Of a stretch of DNA of 50,996 bases, positions 27,102 to 35,639 are shown one piece after another; position 1 is the stretch's first letter, and every line of letters begins with the position of its first letter. Origin of the DNA: Cereibacter changlensis JA139 (lineage in GTDB: Bacteria > Pseudomonadota > Alphaproteobacteria > Rhodobacterales > Rhodobacteraceae); contig NZ_PZKG01000020.1 in assembly GCF_003034985.1 (NCBI RefSeq), positions 1-50,996 of the forward strand, written 5' to 3'. The notes under the pieces are model-generated. The model worked only from the letters and a program-made list of their open reading frames with translations. It did not search any database and was not told where the DNA came from. The translations under genes and the position numbers were made by a program.

Positions 27102-27308
27102 ATGGCCAAGGGCACCGTGAAATGGTTCAACGCCACCAAAGGTTTCGGCTTCATCGCTCCTGAAGGCGGGAAGAAGGACGTGTTCGTGCACATCACCGCT
27201 CTCGAGCGCGCCGGCATCCGCTCGCTGGCCGACGGTCAAGCCGTGACCTTCGACATCGAAGCTGGCCGTGACGGCCGCGAATCGGCGACCAACCTGTCGA
27301 TCGCCTGA
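27102..27308 (+). CDS. Cold-shock domain protein (CspA family)
   Basis: A 68-residue OB-fold RNA/ssDNA chaperone. RNP1 is KGFGFIAP (about residues 13-20) and RNP2 is DVFVHI (about 26-31); [18 protein letters not shown] is the standard start. The ATG at 27102 has AGAGGAGAC nine bases upstream. The frame continues upstream to 26862 but that part is leader sequence. A terminator hairpin follows 33 bases after the stop, so the gene is transcribed alone. Cold induction is likely from the long leader but has not been shown. Confidence 0.95.
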   Translation: MAKGTVKWFNATKGFGFIAPEGGKKDVFVHITALERAGIRSLADGQAVTFDIEAGRDGRESATNLSIA

Positions 27309-27340
27309 TTTGTCGGGCCCCGGCCCGGAATGACATTGCA

Positions 27341-27370
27341 GCGGGGCGGATCCGGCGATCCGCCCCGTTT
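27341..27370 (+). terminator. Intrinsic terminator of the cold-shock gene
   Basis: CGGGGCGGATC (27342-27352) pairs perfectly with GATCCGCCCCG (27357-27367) around CGGC, followed by TTT. Confidence 0.85.
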
Positions 27371-27430
27371 GCCATTCGCGCCCTATGATCGCGGGCAGCT
27401 TCCCGGCCCCCGCCAGCCCGAAAGCCCGAC

Positions 27431-28348
27431 ATGCCGGACTATGCCAGCCTCTGCGACGCGGAAACCTGGGCCTTCATCCGCAGGACCGAGAGCTTCTATC
27501 CCCCCGACACCGCCTCCCGCAGCATCGCCGACCAGCGCGCGGTCTATGACGCGATGTGCGCCGCCTTCCACCGGGCTCGGCCAGCCGGGGTGACCACCCT
27601 GGACCGGAGCTTCGGCGGGGCGCCCTGCCGGGTCTACAGCCGCGGCGAGGCGGCTCTGACCGTGCTCTACCTGCATGGCGGCGGGTTCGTGGTGGGGGGG
27701 CTGGAGAGCCATGACGATGTCTGCGCCGAGATCTGCGCGGCGACGGGGCTGCGGGTGGTGAGCGTGGATTACCGGCTGGCGCCGGAGCATGTCCATCCGG
27801 CGGCGTTCGAGGATGCGCTGGCGGCGGCCAGGGCGGTTGCGGCGGAGGTCGGGGCGCTGATCCTCGCCGGGGACAGCGCGGGGGGCAGTCTGGCGGCTTC
27901 GGTCGCGCATGCGGCGCGGGGGGAGCTGGATCTGCGGGGGGTGGTGCTGGTCTATCCGGAGCTGGGGGGCGATCCGGATCGGGGGAGCTACCTGACCCAT
28001 GCCGAGGCGCCGATGCTGAGCCGGGAGGATGTGCTGTTCTATGCCCGGACCCGGCACGGGGGGGAGCCTCCGGTGGCGGATCCGACGGCGGAGGTGCTGA
28101 AGGATAGCGATTTCTCGGGGCTGCCGCCGACCTTCATCGTGACGGCGGAATGCGATCCCCTGTCGGATGACGGGCGGGAGTATCGGGACCGGATCGTGGC
28201 GGCGGGCGGGGTGGCCCGCTGGATCCAAGAGCCGGGGCTGGTGCATGGCTATCTTCGGGCCCGGCATGATGTGGGGCGGGCGCGGGAGAGTTTCGCGCGG
28301 ATCGTTGCGGCGATCTCCGACATGGCGAAAGGGGATTTTCACGCGTGA
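27431..28348 (+). CDS. Alpha/beta hydrolase, HSL-type esterase
   Basis: A 305-residue esterase or lipase of the hormone-sensitive-lipase group. The oxyanion motif HGGGFVVGG (about 78-86) and the nucleophile elbow GDSAGG (about 148-153) are both present. The Asp is expected in the ECDPLSDDG segment, and the His in the GLVHGY segment. No signal peptide, so it is cytoplasmic. The ribosome-binding site is weak. From about 27660 the gene uses GGG and CGG codons unusually often compared with its neighbours. Its stop codon lies inside the palindrome at 28331-28356. Confidence 0.85.
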   Translation: MPDYASLCDAETWAFIRRTESFYPPDTASRSIADQRAVYDAMCAAFHRARPAGVTTLDRSFGGAPCRVYSRGEAALTVLYLHGGGFVVGGLESHDDVCAEICAATGLRVVSVDYRLAPEHVHPAAFEDALAAARAVAAEVGALILAGDSAGGSLAASVAHAARGELDLRGVVLVYPELGGDPDRGSYLTHAEAPMLSREDVLFYARTRHGGEPPVADPTAEVLKDSDFSGLPPTFIVTAECDPLSDDGREYRDRIVAAGGVARWIQEPGLVHGYLRARHDVGRARESFARIVAAISDMAKGDFHA

Positions 28349-28356
28349 AAATCCCC
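28331..28356. repeat. 26-base perfect palindrome over the esterase stop codon
   Basis: The half-site GGGGATTTTCACG is followed directly by its exact complement, centred on ACGCGT. The esterase TGA lies within it. It could act as a terminator stem or protein site. Its ATTTTCACG core recalls the tail of repeat copy 1. Confidence 0.8.
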
Positions 28357-28394
28357 TCAAGGCCTTGATCTCATGCAACTTCCCGAAGCGTGTT

Positions 28395-28412
28395 AGGGGT
28401 TTCTTAACCCCT
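28395..28412 (-). terminator. Hairpin after the ABC importer operon
   Basis: AGGGGTT pairs with AACCCCT around four bases, 9 bases after the end of the ATPase gene on the minus strand. There is no T-run, so termination strength is uncertain. Confidence 0.5.
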
Positions 28413-28420
28413 GCCCCGCC

Positions 28421-30055
28421 TCAGTTGCCCGCCGCTTCCATGCTGCGGGTCTCGATCACCTTCTCGAGCCAGCCGAGCTTCATCTCGGGCACCGAGGACA
28501 GCAGCAGGTCGGTGTAATCGTCGAAGGGCGGCGAGAGCACGTCGGTCTTGGTGCCGTAGCGCACCACTTCGCCGCGATACATCACCGCGATCCGGTCGGC
28601 GATGGCGCGCACCGTCGCAAGATCGTGGGTGATGAACAGATAGGCCACATGCTCCTGCGCCTGAAGCTCCAGCAGCAGCTTCAGGATGCCGTCGGCCACC
28701 AGCGGGTCGAGGGCCGAGGTCACCTCGTCGCAGATGATGAGCTTGGGCTTGGCCGCCAACGCCCGGGCGATGCAGACGCGCTGTTTCTGCCCGCCCGAAA
28801 GCTCTGCCGGGTAGCGGTCGATATAGCCCGAGCCCATCTCGATCTGGTCGAGCAGTTCCTGCACCCGCTTGCGCCGGGCCTCGCCTTTGAGGCCAAAGTA
28901 GAACTCCAGCGGGCGACCGATGATCGTGCCGACGGTCTGGCGCGGGTTCATCGCGGTATCGGCCATCTGGTAGATCATCTGCAGCTCGCGCAGATCGTCC
29001 TTGCTGCGCGCCCGCAGTTCCGGCGAGAGCACCCGCCCGGCGAAGTTGATCTCGCCGCGCGAGGCGGGCAAGAGCCCGGTGATGACCCGCGCGAGGGTGG
29101 ATTTGCCCGAGCCGCTTTCGCCCACCACCGCCAGCGTCTGCCCGGCGGGCAGATCGACGTTGATGTTCTTCAGCACGTCGAAATTGGTGCCGCGATAGCG
29201 CGCCGTCACGTTGCGCACCGAGAGCACCAGCTCGGCCTCGGCCTTTTCCTTGTGGTCGATCGAGCGGACCGAGACCAGCGCGCGGGTGTAATCCTCGCGC
29301 GGCGTCTCGATGATCTGCTGCGTCGTGCCGTATTCGACCTTCTTGCCCGCCCGCAGCACCATGATCGCATCCGCAACCTGCGCCACCACGGCGAGGTCAT
29401 GGGTGATGTAGAGCGCGGCCACCCCGGTATCGGCGATGGCCTCCTTGATCGCGGCCAGAACCTCGATCTGGGTGGTCACGTCGAGCGCGGTGGTCGGTTC
29501 GTCGAAGATCACGAGGTCGGGCTTGGGGCAGAGCGCCATCGCCGTCATCACCCGTTGCAGCTGGCCGCCGGAGACCTGATGCGGGTAGCGCCGCCCGATG
29601 CTTTCGGGATTGGGCAGGCCGAGCTTGCGGAACAGCGAGATCGCCCGCTTCTCCGCCGCCTCTTTCGACAGGATGCCGTGGCGCAGCGAGGTCTCGATCA
29701 CCTGATCCATCAGCCGCAGCGCCGGGTTGAAGGCGGCAGCGGCGGATTGAGCGACATAGGTGACCTCGCGCCCGCGCAGCTTGCGCAGATCGGACGAGCC
29801 GGCCAGCCGGATGTCGCGCCCGTTGAGCCGGATGGCGCCGCCGGTCAGCCGCACCCCGCCACGGCCGTAAGCCATAGAGGAGAGGCCGATGGTGGACTTG
29901 CCGGCGCCGGATTCACCGATCAGTCCGAGCACCTTGCCCTTTTCCAGCGCGAAGGACACATCCTCGACCAGCACCACATCGCGCGGCGGCTCGCCGGGCG
30001 GATAGGCGGTGGCCTCGATGCGCAGGCCTTCGATCGTCAGCAGGGGTTCAGCCAC
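28421..30055 (-). CDS. Peptide-type ABC importer, fused double ATPase (DppD-DppF)
   Basis: A 544-residue cytoplasmic protein with two ATPase cassettes in one chain, equivalent to fused DppD and DppF. First cassette: Walker [10 protein letters not shown] (47-55), signature VSGGQLQRV, Walker [13 protein letters not shown]. Second: GESGSGKST (about 310), [21 protein letters not shown]. It should drive the two permeases encoded just upstream. The start is GTG at 30055 with AGGAGGG ahead, overlapping the permease stop by 8 bases. In the second cassette Walker B has EV in place of the usual EP, a common variant. Confidence 0.92.
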   Translation of the reverse strand: MAEPLLTIEGLRIEATAYPPGEPPRDVVLVEDVSFALEKGKVLGLIGESGAGKSTIGLSSMAYGRGGVRLTGGAIRLNGRDIRLAGSSDLRKLRGREVTYVAQSAAAAFNPALRLMDQVIETSLRHGILSKEAAEKRAISLFRKLGLPNPESIGRRYPHQVSGGQLQRVMTAMALCPKPDLVIFDEPTTALDVTTQIEVLAAIKEAIADTGVAALYITHDLAVVAQVADAIMVLRAGKKVEYGTTQQIIETPREDYTRALVSVRSIDHKEKAEAELVLSVRNVTARYRGTNFDVLKNINVDLPAGQTLAVVGESGSGKSTLARVITGLLPASRGEINFAGRVLSPELRARSKDDLRELQMIYQMADTAMNPRQTVGTIIGRPLEFYFGLKGEARRKRVQELLDQIEMGSGYIDRYPAELSGGQKQRVCIARALAAKPKLIICDEVTSALDPLVADGILKLLLELQAQEHVAYLFITHDLATVRAIADRIAVMYRGEVVRYGTKTDVLSPPFDDYTDLLLSSVPEMKLGWLEKVIETRSMEAAGN

Positions 30056-30866
30056 CGCGCCCTCCTTTCAGGCTCGTGGTGCGGTTCAGCACCCAGTCGG
30101 CAACGAGATTGACCGAGATCGCCAGCGTTGCGATGGCAACGGCGGGGATCAGCGCGGCGGGGATGCCGTAGACGATGCCGTCCTTGTTCTCCTTCACGAT
30201 GCCGCCCCAGTCGGCCAGCGGCGGTTGCACGCCGAGACCGAGGAAGGAGAGCGTCGAGATGAACAGCACCATGAAGATGAAGCGCAGCCCCATCTCGGCC
30301 ACCAGCGGCGAGAGCGCGTTGGGCAGGATCTCGCGGGCGATGATCCAGCCCTGCCGTTCGCCGCGCAGGCGGGCGGCCTCGACATAATCCATCACCGCGA
30401 TATCGACGGCGACGGCCCGGCTGAGCCGGAAGACGCGAGTCGCATCGAGGATGCCCATGACGAGGATCAGCACCGGCAGGGTGACGGGCATGACCGAGAG
30501 CACCACCAGCGCCGAGATCAGCGAGGGGATCGACATCATCAGGTCCACCAGCCGCGACAGCAGCTGATCGACCCAGCCGCCGCGCACGGCGGCAAGGAAA
30601 CCCAGCACCGAGCCCAGAGTGAAGCTGAGCAGCGTCGCCGCGGTGGCGACGAGGATGGTGGTGCGCCCGCCGTAGATCATCCGGCTCAGGAGGTCGCGGC
30701 CGATGCCGTCGGTGCCCAGCCAATGCTCGGCCGAGGACGGCTCCCAGACGCCGCCGACGACCTCGGCCATGCCGTAGGGGGCGAGCAGGTCGGCGAGGAT
30801 GGCCGCGAGGAAATAGGCGGTGGTGAAGACCAGCCCGATGAGGGCGGAGATCGGGATACCCCTCAT
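30048..30866 (-). CDS. Peptide-type ABC importer permease (DppC-like)
   Basis: A 272-residue inner-membrane permease with six hydrophobic segments. The N-terminal helix is followed by the typical HWLGTDGIGRDLLSRMIYGGR segment, and the EAA loop that contacts the ATPase is DYVEAARLRGERQGWIIAREILPNALSPL. These match the BPD_transp_1 DppC/OppC group. It overlaps the DppB-like gene by 4 bases (30863-30866) and the ATPase gene by 8, so the three are translationally coupled. Confidence 0.92.
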   Translation of the reverse strand: MRGIPISALIGLVFTTAYFLAAILADLLAPYGMAEVVGGVWEPSSAEHWLGTDGIGRDLLSRMIYGGRTTILVATAATLLSFTLGSVLGFLAAVRGGWVDQLLSRLVDLMMSIPSLISALVVLSVMPVTLPVLILVMGILDATRVFRLSRAVAVDIAVMDYVEAARLRGERQGWIIAREILPNALSPLVAEMGLRFIFMVLFISTLSFLGLGVQPPLADWGGIVKENKDGIVYGIPAALIPAVAIATLAISVNLVADWVLNRTTSLKGGRGG

Positions 30867-31819
30867 TTCGGATGCCTCAATCTCGGGTTGGTGAGGATGG
30901 AGATGACATCGGCAAGGATGTTCATGCTGATGTAGACGGCGGCGAAGACGAGGCCGCAGGCCTGCACCACCGGCACGTCACGCTTGGCCACATGGTCCAC
31001 CAGATATTGCCCCATGCCGGGATAGACGAAGACCACCTCGACCACGACGACGCCGACCACGAGATAGGCCATGTTCAGCATCACCACGTTGACCACCGGC
31101 GCGATGGCGTTGGGCAGGGCGTGGCGGGCGATGACGGTGAAGGGACGCAGGCCCTTCAGCTCGGCCGTCTCGATATAGGCCGATTGCATGACGTTGAGGA
31201 TCGCGGCGCGGGTCATGCGCATCATGTGACCGAGGACGGTCAGCACGAGGACGAGGACCGGCAGGCTGATGGCCTGAAGCTTCGCGCCGAGCGACATGCT
31301 GTCGTTGATCATCGCCAGCGAGGGGGCGATGGGGAAGGTGACCGACAGGAGGAAGATGGCGATGTAGCCCAGGAGGAACTCGGGCACCGAGACGGTGGCG
31401 AGGGTGATGGTGGAGATCACCTTGTCGGGCCAGCGGTCGCGGTAGCGCACGGCGATGAGGCCCAGAAGGATCGCCAGCGGCACCGAGACCACGGCGGCCC
31501 AGAAGGCGAGGAACAGCGTGTTCCAGAGCCGGCCGCCCATGCTGGTGGCGATGTCCTGCCCGTTGGTCAGCGCGGTGCCGAGATCGCCCTGCAGCACGCC
31601 GCCGAGCCAGTTGAAATACCGCACATAGGCGGGATCGTTCAGCCCCAGCTGCGCGCGAAGGTTCTCGAGCGCCTGCGGGGTTGCCCCTTGGCCTAGGATG
31701 TTCTGCGCCACATCGCCGGGGAGGATGGTCGTGCCGACGAAGATCAGCACCGAAGCGGCAAAGAGCAGCACGAGGCCCAGCGCGATGCGCTGGACCAGAA
31801 GTTTCAGGATGGGATTCAT
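30863..31819 (-). CDS. Peptide-type ABC importer permease (DppB-like)
   Basis: A 318-residue inner-membrane permease with six membrane helices. The N-terminal MNPILKLLVQRIALGLVLLF helix and the following periplasmic segment with LRAQLGLNDPAYVRYFNWL are typical of DppB/OppB. The EAA-like loop is YIETAELKGLRPFTVIARHALPNAIAPV. It forms a heterodimeric channel with the DppC-like protein. It begins 9 bases after the substrate-binding protein stop. Confidence 0.92.
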   Translation of the reverse strand: MNPILKLLVQRIALGLVLLFAASVLIFVGTTILPGDVAQNILGQGATPQALENLRAQLGLNDPAYVRYFNWLGGVLQGDLGTALTNGQDIATSMGGRLWNTLFLAFWAAVVSVPLAILLGLIAVRYRDRWPDKVISTITLATVSVPEFLLGYIAIFLLSVTFPIAPSLAMINDSMSLGAKLQAISLPVLVLVLTVLGHMMRMTRAAILNVMQSAYIETAELKGLRPFTVIARHALPNAIAPVVNVVMLNMAYLVVGVVVVEVVFVYPGMGQYLVDHVAKRDVPVVQACGLVFAAVYISMNILADVISILTNPRLRHPK

Positions 31820-31828
31820 CCGCGGACC

Positions 31829-33415
31829 TTACGCGAGCCAGGTCTTGTGCGGCGCGAGGCCGTTCATGACCTCCTGCACGCCATTGGCTTCCCAGCCCTG
31901 CACCTTGTTGCTCACCGCTTCGATGAAGTCGTTGAACATCGGGCAGATCAGGCCGCCCTCCTCGTGCAGGATCGCCGCCATCTGGGCGTAGGTCGCCTTG
32001 CGCTTGGCCTCGTCGAGCTCGCCGCGGGCCTGCAGCAGCAGGGTGTCGAACTCGTCGTTGAAGAAGCGCGTGTCGTTCCAGTCGGCGGAGGACTGGTAGG
32101 CGGTGGAGTACATCTGGTCCTGCACCGGACGGCCGCCCCAGTAGGAGGCCGAGAAGGGCTGCTTGTTCCAGACCTCGGACCAGTAGCCGTCGCCGGGCTC
32201 GCGCTCGATCTGCAGCGGGATGCCCGCCTTCTGCGCCGACTGCTGGAACAGCGCCGCGGCGTCGATGGCGCCGGGGAAGGCCACGTCGGAGACGCGCAGG
32301 ATGATCGGGCTGCCGTCATGGCCGGAGGCCTTGTAATGCTCGGCGGCCTTCTCGACCGAGAATTCGCGCTGCGGCAGGCTGTCGTCGAACAGCGGATAGG
32401 CGGCGTTGATCGGGATGTCGTTGCCGATGGTGCCGTAGCCCATCAGGATCTTGTCGAGCATCTCCTGACGGTCGATGGCGTATTTCAGCGCCAGCCGCAG
32501 ATCCTTGTTGTCGAAGGGCGCGGTGTTGCAATGCATGATGAAGACGTAGTGGCCGCGGCCGGCGACGTTCTTCACCTCGAGCCCCGGTGCGCGGGCGAGG
32601 AGCCCCGCGACCTTCGGCTCGACCCGGTTGGCGATATGCACCTGACCCGACTGCACCGCCGCCATCCGCGCCGTGGCGTCGTTGATGACAATGAACTCGA
32701 CCCGGTCGTAATGGCCGCGGCTGCTGTCCCAGTAGTTCGCATGTTTCTCGAAGACATGGCGGACGCCGGGCTCGTCGGTGACGATCTTGTAGGCCCCTGC
32801 CCCGATGCCGTCGGCCGGAGTCTCGATCCCGCCGCCGGGCTGGATCATCAGGTGGTAGTCGCCCATGAGGTAAGGCAGGTCGGCGTTCGGCGTGCCGAGC
32901 GTGACCGAGACGTAGTCGCCGTCGACCTTCATCGACTCGATGCCCTGCATGATGCCCAAGGCACCCGACTGGGCCTTCTCGTCGCTGTGGCGCTGCAGGG
33001 TCTTGAGCACATCATCCGGGGTCAGCGTGGCGCCGTTGTGGAATTCGACGCCCTTGCGGATCTTGAACATCCAGGTCTTGGCGTCGGGCGTGCTTTCCAC
33101 GCTTTCGGCCAGCCGCATCTCCAGCGCGCCGTCGGCGGCGGTATCCACAAGGCTCTCGCCGGTGGTGCGCAGCACGTGGAACGGCACCTGGCTTGCCGCC
33201 AGCGCCGGGTCGAGGCTGTTGGTGCTCTCGCCGCCGCCGAGGCCCATGATCAGGGTTCCGCCCTTCACCGGCTCCTGCGCGCGCAGGCTGGTGGCAAGCA
33301 GGGTGTTGGCCATCGCCGCAGTGACGCCCATCGCGGCCGCGCGCCCCATGAAGGCGCGGCGGCTGACCCTGCCCTGCACGGTGCGGGCAAGCAGGTGGTT
33401 GAGTTCGTCGTTCAT
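31829..33415 (-). CDS. ABC importer substrate-binding protein (SBP_bac_5)
   Basis: A 528-residue periplasmic binding protein of the peptide/nickel/opine family. The Tat signal GRVSRRAFMGRAAAMGVTAA is about 20 residues in, with cleavage near LRAQEP, so the protein is exported folded. The mature part has the conserved KGGTLIMGLG start and the WMFKIRKGVEFHNGATLTPDDV segment of the family. The ligand is not predictable from the sequence; the neighbours suggest an ester or sulfate of choline or a related compound. The ATG has GGGAGAC upstream. Confidence 0.9.
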   Translation of the reverse strand: MNDELNHLLARTVQGRVSRRAFMGRAAAMGVTAAMANTLLATSLRAQEPVKGGTLIMGLGGGESTNSLDPALAASQVPFHVLRTTGESLVDTAADGALEMRLAESVESTPDAKTWMFKIRKGVEFHNGATLTPDDVLKTLQRHSDEKAQSGALGIMQGIESMKVDGDYVSVTLGTPNADLPYLMGDYHLMIQPGGGIETPADGIGAGAYKIVTDEPGVRHVFEKHANYWDSSRGHYDRVEFIVINDATARMAAVQSGQVHIANRVEPKVAGLLARAPGLEVKNVAGRGHYVFIMHCNTAPFDNKDLRLALKYAIDRQEMLDKILMGYGTIGNDIPINAAYPLFDDSLPQREFSVEKAAEHYKASGHDGSPIILRVSDVAFPGAIDAAALFQQSAQKAGIPLQIEREPGDGYWSEVWNKQPFSASYWGGRPVQDQMYSTAYQSSADWNDTRFFNDEFDTLLLQARGELDEAKRKATYAQMAAILHEEGGLICPMFNDFIEAVSNKVQGWEANGVQEVMNGLAPHKTWLA

Positions 33416-33448
33416 TCGCAGTCTCCCTGTGACAATTCGTCTTTTTTG

Positions 33449-33464
33449 TTGATTGCTGAATCAA
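33449..33464. promoter_or_regulatory. Inverted repeat ahead of the substrate-binding protein gene
   Basis: TTGATT-GCTG-AATCAA, 34-49 bases before the ATG, within an AT-rich 104-base gap between the CocE-like and binding-protein genes. It may be an operator or a stabilising hairpin for the importer part of the transcript. Confidence 0.3.
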
Positions 33465-33519
33465 TAACCCGCGAATCTTTTTTCGGGCAACGATTTCCTG
33501 CAACCGGCTCGAACAATGT

Positions 33520-35517
33520 TCAGATGAAGTCGCGTGGCACGGTCTCGTCGAAACTTCGCGCAAGAATCAGGCTGTCGCCCTCGTAGGCAGTGAGTTCGGC
33601 CTGCATCCTGAGCCCGTCGGCGTCGCCGGTCATCAGCGTGGTGCAGCGCGTCATCACCGACCAGTCGCCGCGCGACAGGCGCTGCTCCCAGAAGATCTCG
33701 GCCCGGGCCGAGAGCGGATCGTCGGGATGGATCGACCAGACCTCGCGCAGGGTCTCGCCGCTGACGAGGCCATGGGTCAGGTTCTCGCGCTCGCCGCCGT
33801 CATCCTCGACGATCAGCGACCAGCGCCCCGAGATCAGGTCGCGCTCCACCCGCCGGGCGGCGGAGCCCTCGCGCAGCACGCGGTGCTTCCAGGGTGCGGC
33901 GCCCTCGGCGGGCGGCGGCTGCCATTCCGGGCCGCTTTCCTCGTGAACCGGCAACTCCAGCATGCCGTCCTGCAGGATCAGCGTCACCGGCTCGGGGCTG
34001 GGCCAGAGGAAGGGCCAGTAGCTGTTGGACAGTGCCAGCCGCAGCCGGTGGCCCGGCGCCAGACGGTAGGCCATCTGGTCGAGCACCAGCTCCACCGCGA
34101 TCTCCTCGCCCACCGGCACGGGGGCCGGAGTCTCGCGGCTGTCGCGGTGGCAGAGGTTCAGCATGCCATGGGCGATCCGCACCGAGGAGCCGTCGGGCGC
34201 CACGTCGCAGAGCCGTGCCACGATGAAGCCGCGCGGCTTGTCGCTGACGAGCCGCAGCTTCAGCACCGCCGCACCCAGCAGTTCCACCGGAGTTTCCGCC
34301 TGCCTCGTGTCGAAGCAGAGCGACATGGCGTCGTCATGGCGCTGGTCGCCCGGCATCTCGGCGTTGAGGCCCATCGGGAAGAACTCGCCCGCGTCGAGCC
34401 CCAGATGCTGCGGCGTGGAGATCGGCAGTTCCAGAAGCCCGCCGTCGCCGTCGAGCATGCCGTCGAAGGAGAGCGCCATCTGCCGCGTGTAGGTGCGGTC
34501 GGAGGGCCAGGTGCTTTCCGCCAGCCAATGCCCCTCGCGATGCGGGGCCGAGGCGTCGGGCGGGGCGGAATGCAGCATGTAGGCGCGCATCGCCGGATCG
34601 GACTCGGCGCCGTTCTCGATGCCCTTCAGCCAGCGGTCCCACCAGCGGATCGCCAGTTGCAGGAAGCCCACCGTCGGCCCCGGCACCGCCTGATGCGGAT
34701 ATTGGTGCACCCAAGGGCCGACGATGCCCTGCACCGGGGCGGGCACATTGGCCACCAGATGACCCACGGTGTTCATGTAATTGTCGGCCCAGCCGCCGAA
34801 GGACAGCACCGGCATCTGCATCCGCGCGTAATCCTCGCGCACCGAGCCGTGTTTCCAATAGGCGTCGTAGCTCTGGTGCGAGGCCCAGCGCGGCGCGAGG
34901 AAGGGCTCGGCCTCCAGCCGCTCCAGCCACTGCTCGCGCCAGTCGTCGCGCAGCGCCGGATCGGCGGGGCGCGAGGAATAGGACAGCATCACCGCGCCCC
35001 AGCCGATGTTCTCGCCCAGCAGGCAGCCGCCCTTGAAGTGGATGTCGCTCTCGAAACGGTCGGTGGTGGAATAGACCGAGATTACCGCCTTCAGCGCCGG
35101 GGGCTGCAGGAAGGCGGTCTGCAGGCAGTTGAAGCCGCCCCAGCTCTTGCCCATCATGCCGACGCTGCCGCTGCACCAGGGCTGGGCGGCGAGCCAGGCG
35201 ATCACCTCGCAGGCGTCGGCGAGCTCCTGTTCGGAATATTCGTCCGACATCAGCCCGTCGCTGTCGCCATTGCCGCGCATGTCGACCCGGACGCAGGCAT
35301 AGCCGTGCCCGGCGACGTAAGGATGCATGATCTCGTCGCGCGCCAGCGTTCCGTCGCGCTTGCGATAGGGGATGTATTCCAGCACCGCCGGCACCGGATG
35401 GGCCGCCGCATCGGCGGGCATCCAGACCCGCGCCGAGAGCCGGCAGCCGTCGGCCAGCACGATCCCCACATCGGGATTCTCGACCACCGGGTGGGGCAGT
35501 TCGGTTACGATTTTCAT
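33520..35517 (-). CDS. CocE/NonD family hydrolase (X-Pro dipeptidyl-peptidase type)
   Basis: A 665-residue alpha/beta hydrolase of the cocaine-esterase/glutaryl-7-ACA acylase/X-Pro peptidase group. The nucleophile elbow GKSWGG puts Ser125 as catalytic; the Asp is expected in GGWADNY and the His in GPWVHQYPH. The C-terminal part after about residue 350 is the jelly-roll domain of the family. There is no signal peptide, so it works on imported substrate. The start MKIVTELPHPV at 35517 has AGGAGAG upstream; the longer in-frame start at 35646 overlaps betC. It is the first gene of the importer operon. Confidence 0.9.
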   Translation of the reverse strand: MKIVTELPHPVVENPDVGIVLADGCRLSARVWMPADAAAHPVPAVLEYIPYRKRDGTLARDEIMHPYVAGHGYACVRVDMRGNGDSDGLMSDEYSEQELADACEVIAWLAAQPWCSGSVGMMGKSWGGFNCLQTAFLQPPALKAVISVYSTTDRFESDIHFKGGCLLGENIGWGAVMLSYSSRPADPALRDDWREQWLERLEAEPFLAPRWASHQSYDAYWKHGSVREDYARMQMPVLSFGGWADNYMNTVGHLVANVPAPVQGIVGPWVHQYPHQAVPGPTVGFLQLAIRWWDRWLKGIENGAESDPAMRAYMLHSAPPDASAPHREGHWLAESTWPSDRTYTRQMALSFDGMLDGDGGLLELPISTPQHLGLDAGEFFPMGLNAEMPGDQRHDDAMSLCFDTRQAETPVELLGAAVLKLRLVSDKPRGFIVARLCDVAPDGSSVRIAHGMLNLCHRDSRETPAPVPVGEEIAVELVLDQMAYRLAPGHRLRLALSNSYWPFLWPSPEPVTLILQDGMLELPVHEESGPEWQPPPAEGAAPWKHRVLREGSAARRVERDLISGRWSLIVEDDGGERENLTHGLVSGETLREVWSIHPDDPLSARAEIFWEQRLSRGDWSVMTRCTTLMTGDADGLRMQAELTAYEGDSLILARSFDETVPRDFI

Positions 35518-35639
35518 CTGGCTCTCCTGTCGGTCTGGCGCGGAATTCCGTAAAGGGTCGCGGGCAGGACAGACGGGGCACAGGGCTCCAAGACAGTCAT
35601 TGCGCGCAGCTTTGCCACAGAACGACCGGAAAGGCCACC

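Noticed and set aside
28393-28407. TTAG-N7-TTAA resembling a CtrA site.
   Set aside because: One mismatch to the consensus, and it lies between convergent gene ends, not at a promoter.
28625-30112. 495-codon plus-strand frame opposite the double ATPase.
   Set aside because: His/Arg/Gln-rich mirror translation of conserved ATPase motifs.
31847-33586. 579-codon plus-strand frame opposite the substrate-binding protein.
   Set aside because: Mirror of the real gene; no motif or start signal.
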